A DNA stretch of 64,000 nucleotides from Paenibacillus polygoni (GTDB taxonomy: Bacteria; Bacillota; Bacilli; Paenibacillales; Paenibacillaceae): positions 1,125,501-1,189,500 of the forward strand of contig NZ_CP127162.1 of NCBI RefSeq assembly GCF_030263935.1, written 5' to 3'. Shown piece by piece: positions 63,041-64,000 of this stretch (the first letter of the stretch is position 1; the number at the start of each line of letters is the position of its first letter). The notes beneath the pieces are model-generated. The model was not told the origin of the DNA. It did not search any database and was given only the letters and a program-made list of their open reading frames with translations. The translations under genes were made by a program, and so were the position numbers.

Positions 63041-63841
63041 TTACGCATTCAGAACAAACTTCTCAATGACGTGCTTGATTCCGTCTTCGTTGTTAGTTAG
63101 CGTAACATAGTCAGCAATTTCCTTCAGTGCAGGAATGGCATTACCCATAGCTACACCTAGACCAGCAGCTTCGAGCATTTCATGGTCATTCCAGGAATCA
63201 CCTACGGCAATGGTATCTTTCAGATCCACACCAAAATGGTTTGAAAGGAAAGTCAGCGCATGGCCTTTGGTACCTTCATGATGCATGATTTCAAGGAAAT
63301 GCGGTTTAGATTTGGTAATATGAACCTCGCTGCCGAGCAGTTCACGAAGCTGTGGTGCGATTTCGTCCAGCAGTTCCGGTGTATCGATGATGAGCAGTTT
63401 CGGTGCAGGCTGCTCAATCATTTTCATGAAATCAGGTTCAATATAATAAGGAGTCTTGTTCAGCTTGCAGTAGTCGATCAGCTTCTGATTCTCTTCACGG
63501 GAGTACAGCTTGTCGTCAATATAAGTTTGAAGGTGAAGATTTCGTTCAAGACAGAACTCGTAAAGCTTGCGAGCTGCATCTTGAGGAACATAACGTTCAT
63601 AAAGAACTTCTTCATCCATCAGGTTTTTGATCAGCGCACCTTGGTACGTAATGATGGGAACATTGAGTCCCGTTTGTCTAGCAATGGCTTGAGCAGAAGC
63701 ATAAGCACGTCCGGTTGCAAGGGTAACAACTACGTCTTTGGCTACGGCTGCTTCGAGTGCACTTTGTGTTGCAGGGGTTACTTCTTTGTCGTCGTTAATG
63801 AGGGTATCGTCAATATCGATTGCGATTAGTTTGTAAGTCAT
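63041..63841 (-). CDS. Cof-type HAD-IIB phosphatase
   Basis: 266 residues, YidA/Cof-like. Motif I IDIDDTLINDDKE (DxDDT), motif II TLATGR, motif IV GDSWNDHEMLEAAG, with the IIB cap between. DDT in place of DGT is normal in some members. RBS AGGAGAG before the ATG. It shares family but not sequence identity with the phosphatase at 7042-7911. Its substrate is a small sugar or cofactor phosphate, not determined. Confidence 0.9.
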   Translation of the reverse strand: MTYKLIAIDIDDTLINDDKEVTPATQSALEAAVAKDVVVTLATGRAYASAQAIARQTGLNVPIITYQGALIKNLMDEEVLYERYVPQDAARKLYEFCLERNLHLQTYIDDKLYSREENQKLIDYCKLNKTPYYIEPDFMKMIEQPAPKLLIIDTPELLDEIAPQLRELLGSEVHITKSKPHFLEIMHHEGTKGHALTFLSNHFGVDLKDTIAVGDSWNDHEMLEAAGLGVAMGNAIPALKEIADYVTLTNNEDGIKHVIEKFVLNA

Positions 63842-63910
63842 GGTTTCTCTCCTCTATATCTTGTTCTATGATAGGGCTTTATTAGTGCGTAATAACTCTA
63901 AAGGGTAATG

Positions 63911-64000
63911 CTACTCTTCAAGAAACACAAGACCGATAAAGTCTTCCATCTCGAGATTGCCAAAATAATGTTTCACATCAACGTCTTTGAGCGCTTCTCT
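63911..64000 (-). CDS. unidentified gene, 3' end only
   Basis: The minus-strand frame that enters from the right edge ends at TAG (63911-63913). The visible 29 residues (VKHYFGNLEMEDFIGLVFLE near the end) are soluble-looking. I cannot name the family from this piece. It is upstream of the Cof gene and could share its operon. Confidence 0.55.
   Translation of the reverse strand, partial: REALKDVDVKHYFGNLEMEDFIGLVFLEE

Overview
The window reads as chromosome of a low-to-mid GC, endospore-forming Gram-positive bacterium, most likely Paenibacillus or a close relative. I infer this from strong AGGAGG-type ribosome sites, frequent TTG and GTG starts, a cmpA spore-cortex gene beside tex and an SprT gene, a GlnR-type nitrogen operator in front of a urea transporter, c-di-AMP riboswitches, and tRNAs with and without an encoded CCA. 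No phage, insertion sequence, CRISPR array or rRNA is visible.

Layout. Bases 1-7040 hold the end of a GH36 alpha-galactosidase, a tandem pair of ~167 bp palindromic repeats, tex, the 47-codon gene cmpA, a small unknown gene, an SprT-like gene, a decayed fetB-type permease remnant and tRNA-Asn/Ser. Bases 7040-11150 hold a DeoR regulator with a Cof-type HAD phosphatase, tRNA-Glu/Lys/Leu, a DegV protein and a small XRE regulator. Bases 11150-18250 are a nitrogen block: urtABCDE behind two perfect GlnR/TnrA boxes, then a PAS protein, a lone ureF and a second identical tRNA-Leu(GAG).

Bases 18250-29020 hold a glutathione peroxidase, two tandem c-di-AMP riboswitches in front of a small uncharacterised Rossmann-like protein, a HAD hydrolase, a Crp/Fnr regulator divergent from a NupC-type nucleoside transporter, mntH, a serine hydrolase, ohr, a Cys-rich small protein, a DCC-family protein and a thermonuclease lipoprotein. 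Bases 29160-40074 are one Tad-type pilus or secretion locus: TadZ, TadA, TadB, TadC, Flp pilin, TadE-like, a large TadG-like protein, a second TadE-like, a prepilin peptidase and a DUF6382/FHA protein. It is preceded by a leader that looks like a transcription attenuator.

Bases 40071-56100 are mostly housekeeping: an epimerase, a DUF2621 protein, nfo, purU, tkt, a beta-hydroxyacid dehydrogenase, pgi, a YigZ protein, a TetR regulator, an orphan sulfate-type ABC ATPase, a peptide-binding lipoprotein and an MBL-fold hydrolase. Bases 56270-60460 are a Fur-controlled iron-siderophore uptake cluster with divergent promoters, each carrying a Fur box. Bases 60460-64000 hold AT-rich hypotheticals, a glycine-rich membrane protein, a (GATTA)7 tract, a tiny membrane protein, a second Cof-type phosphatase and the end of an unidentified gene.

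The best candidates for new biology are the tandem c-di-AMP riboswitch with its unknown target, the Tad locus with its possible attenuator, and the tandem palindromic repeats.
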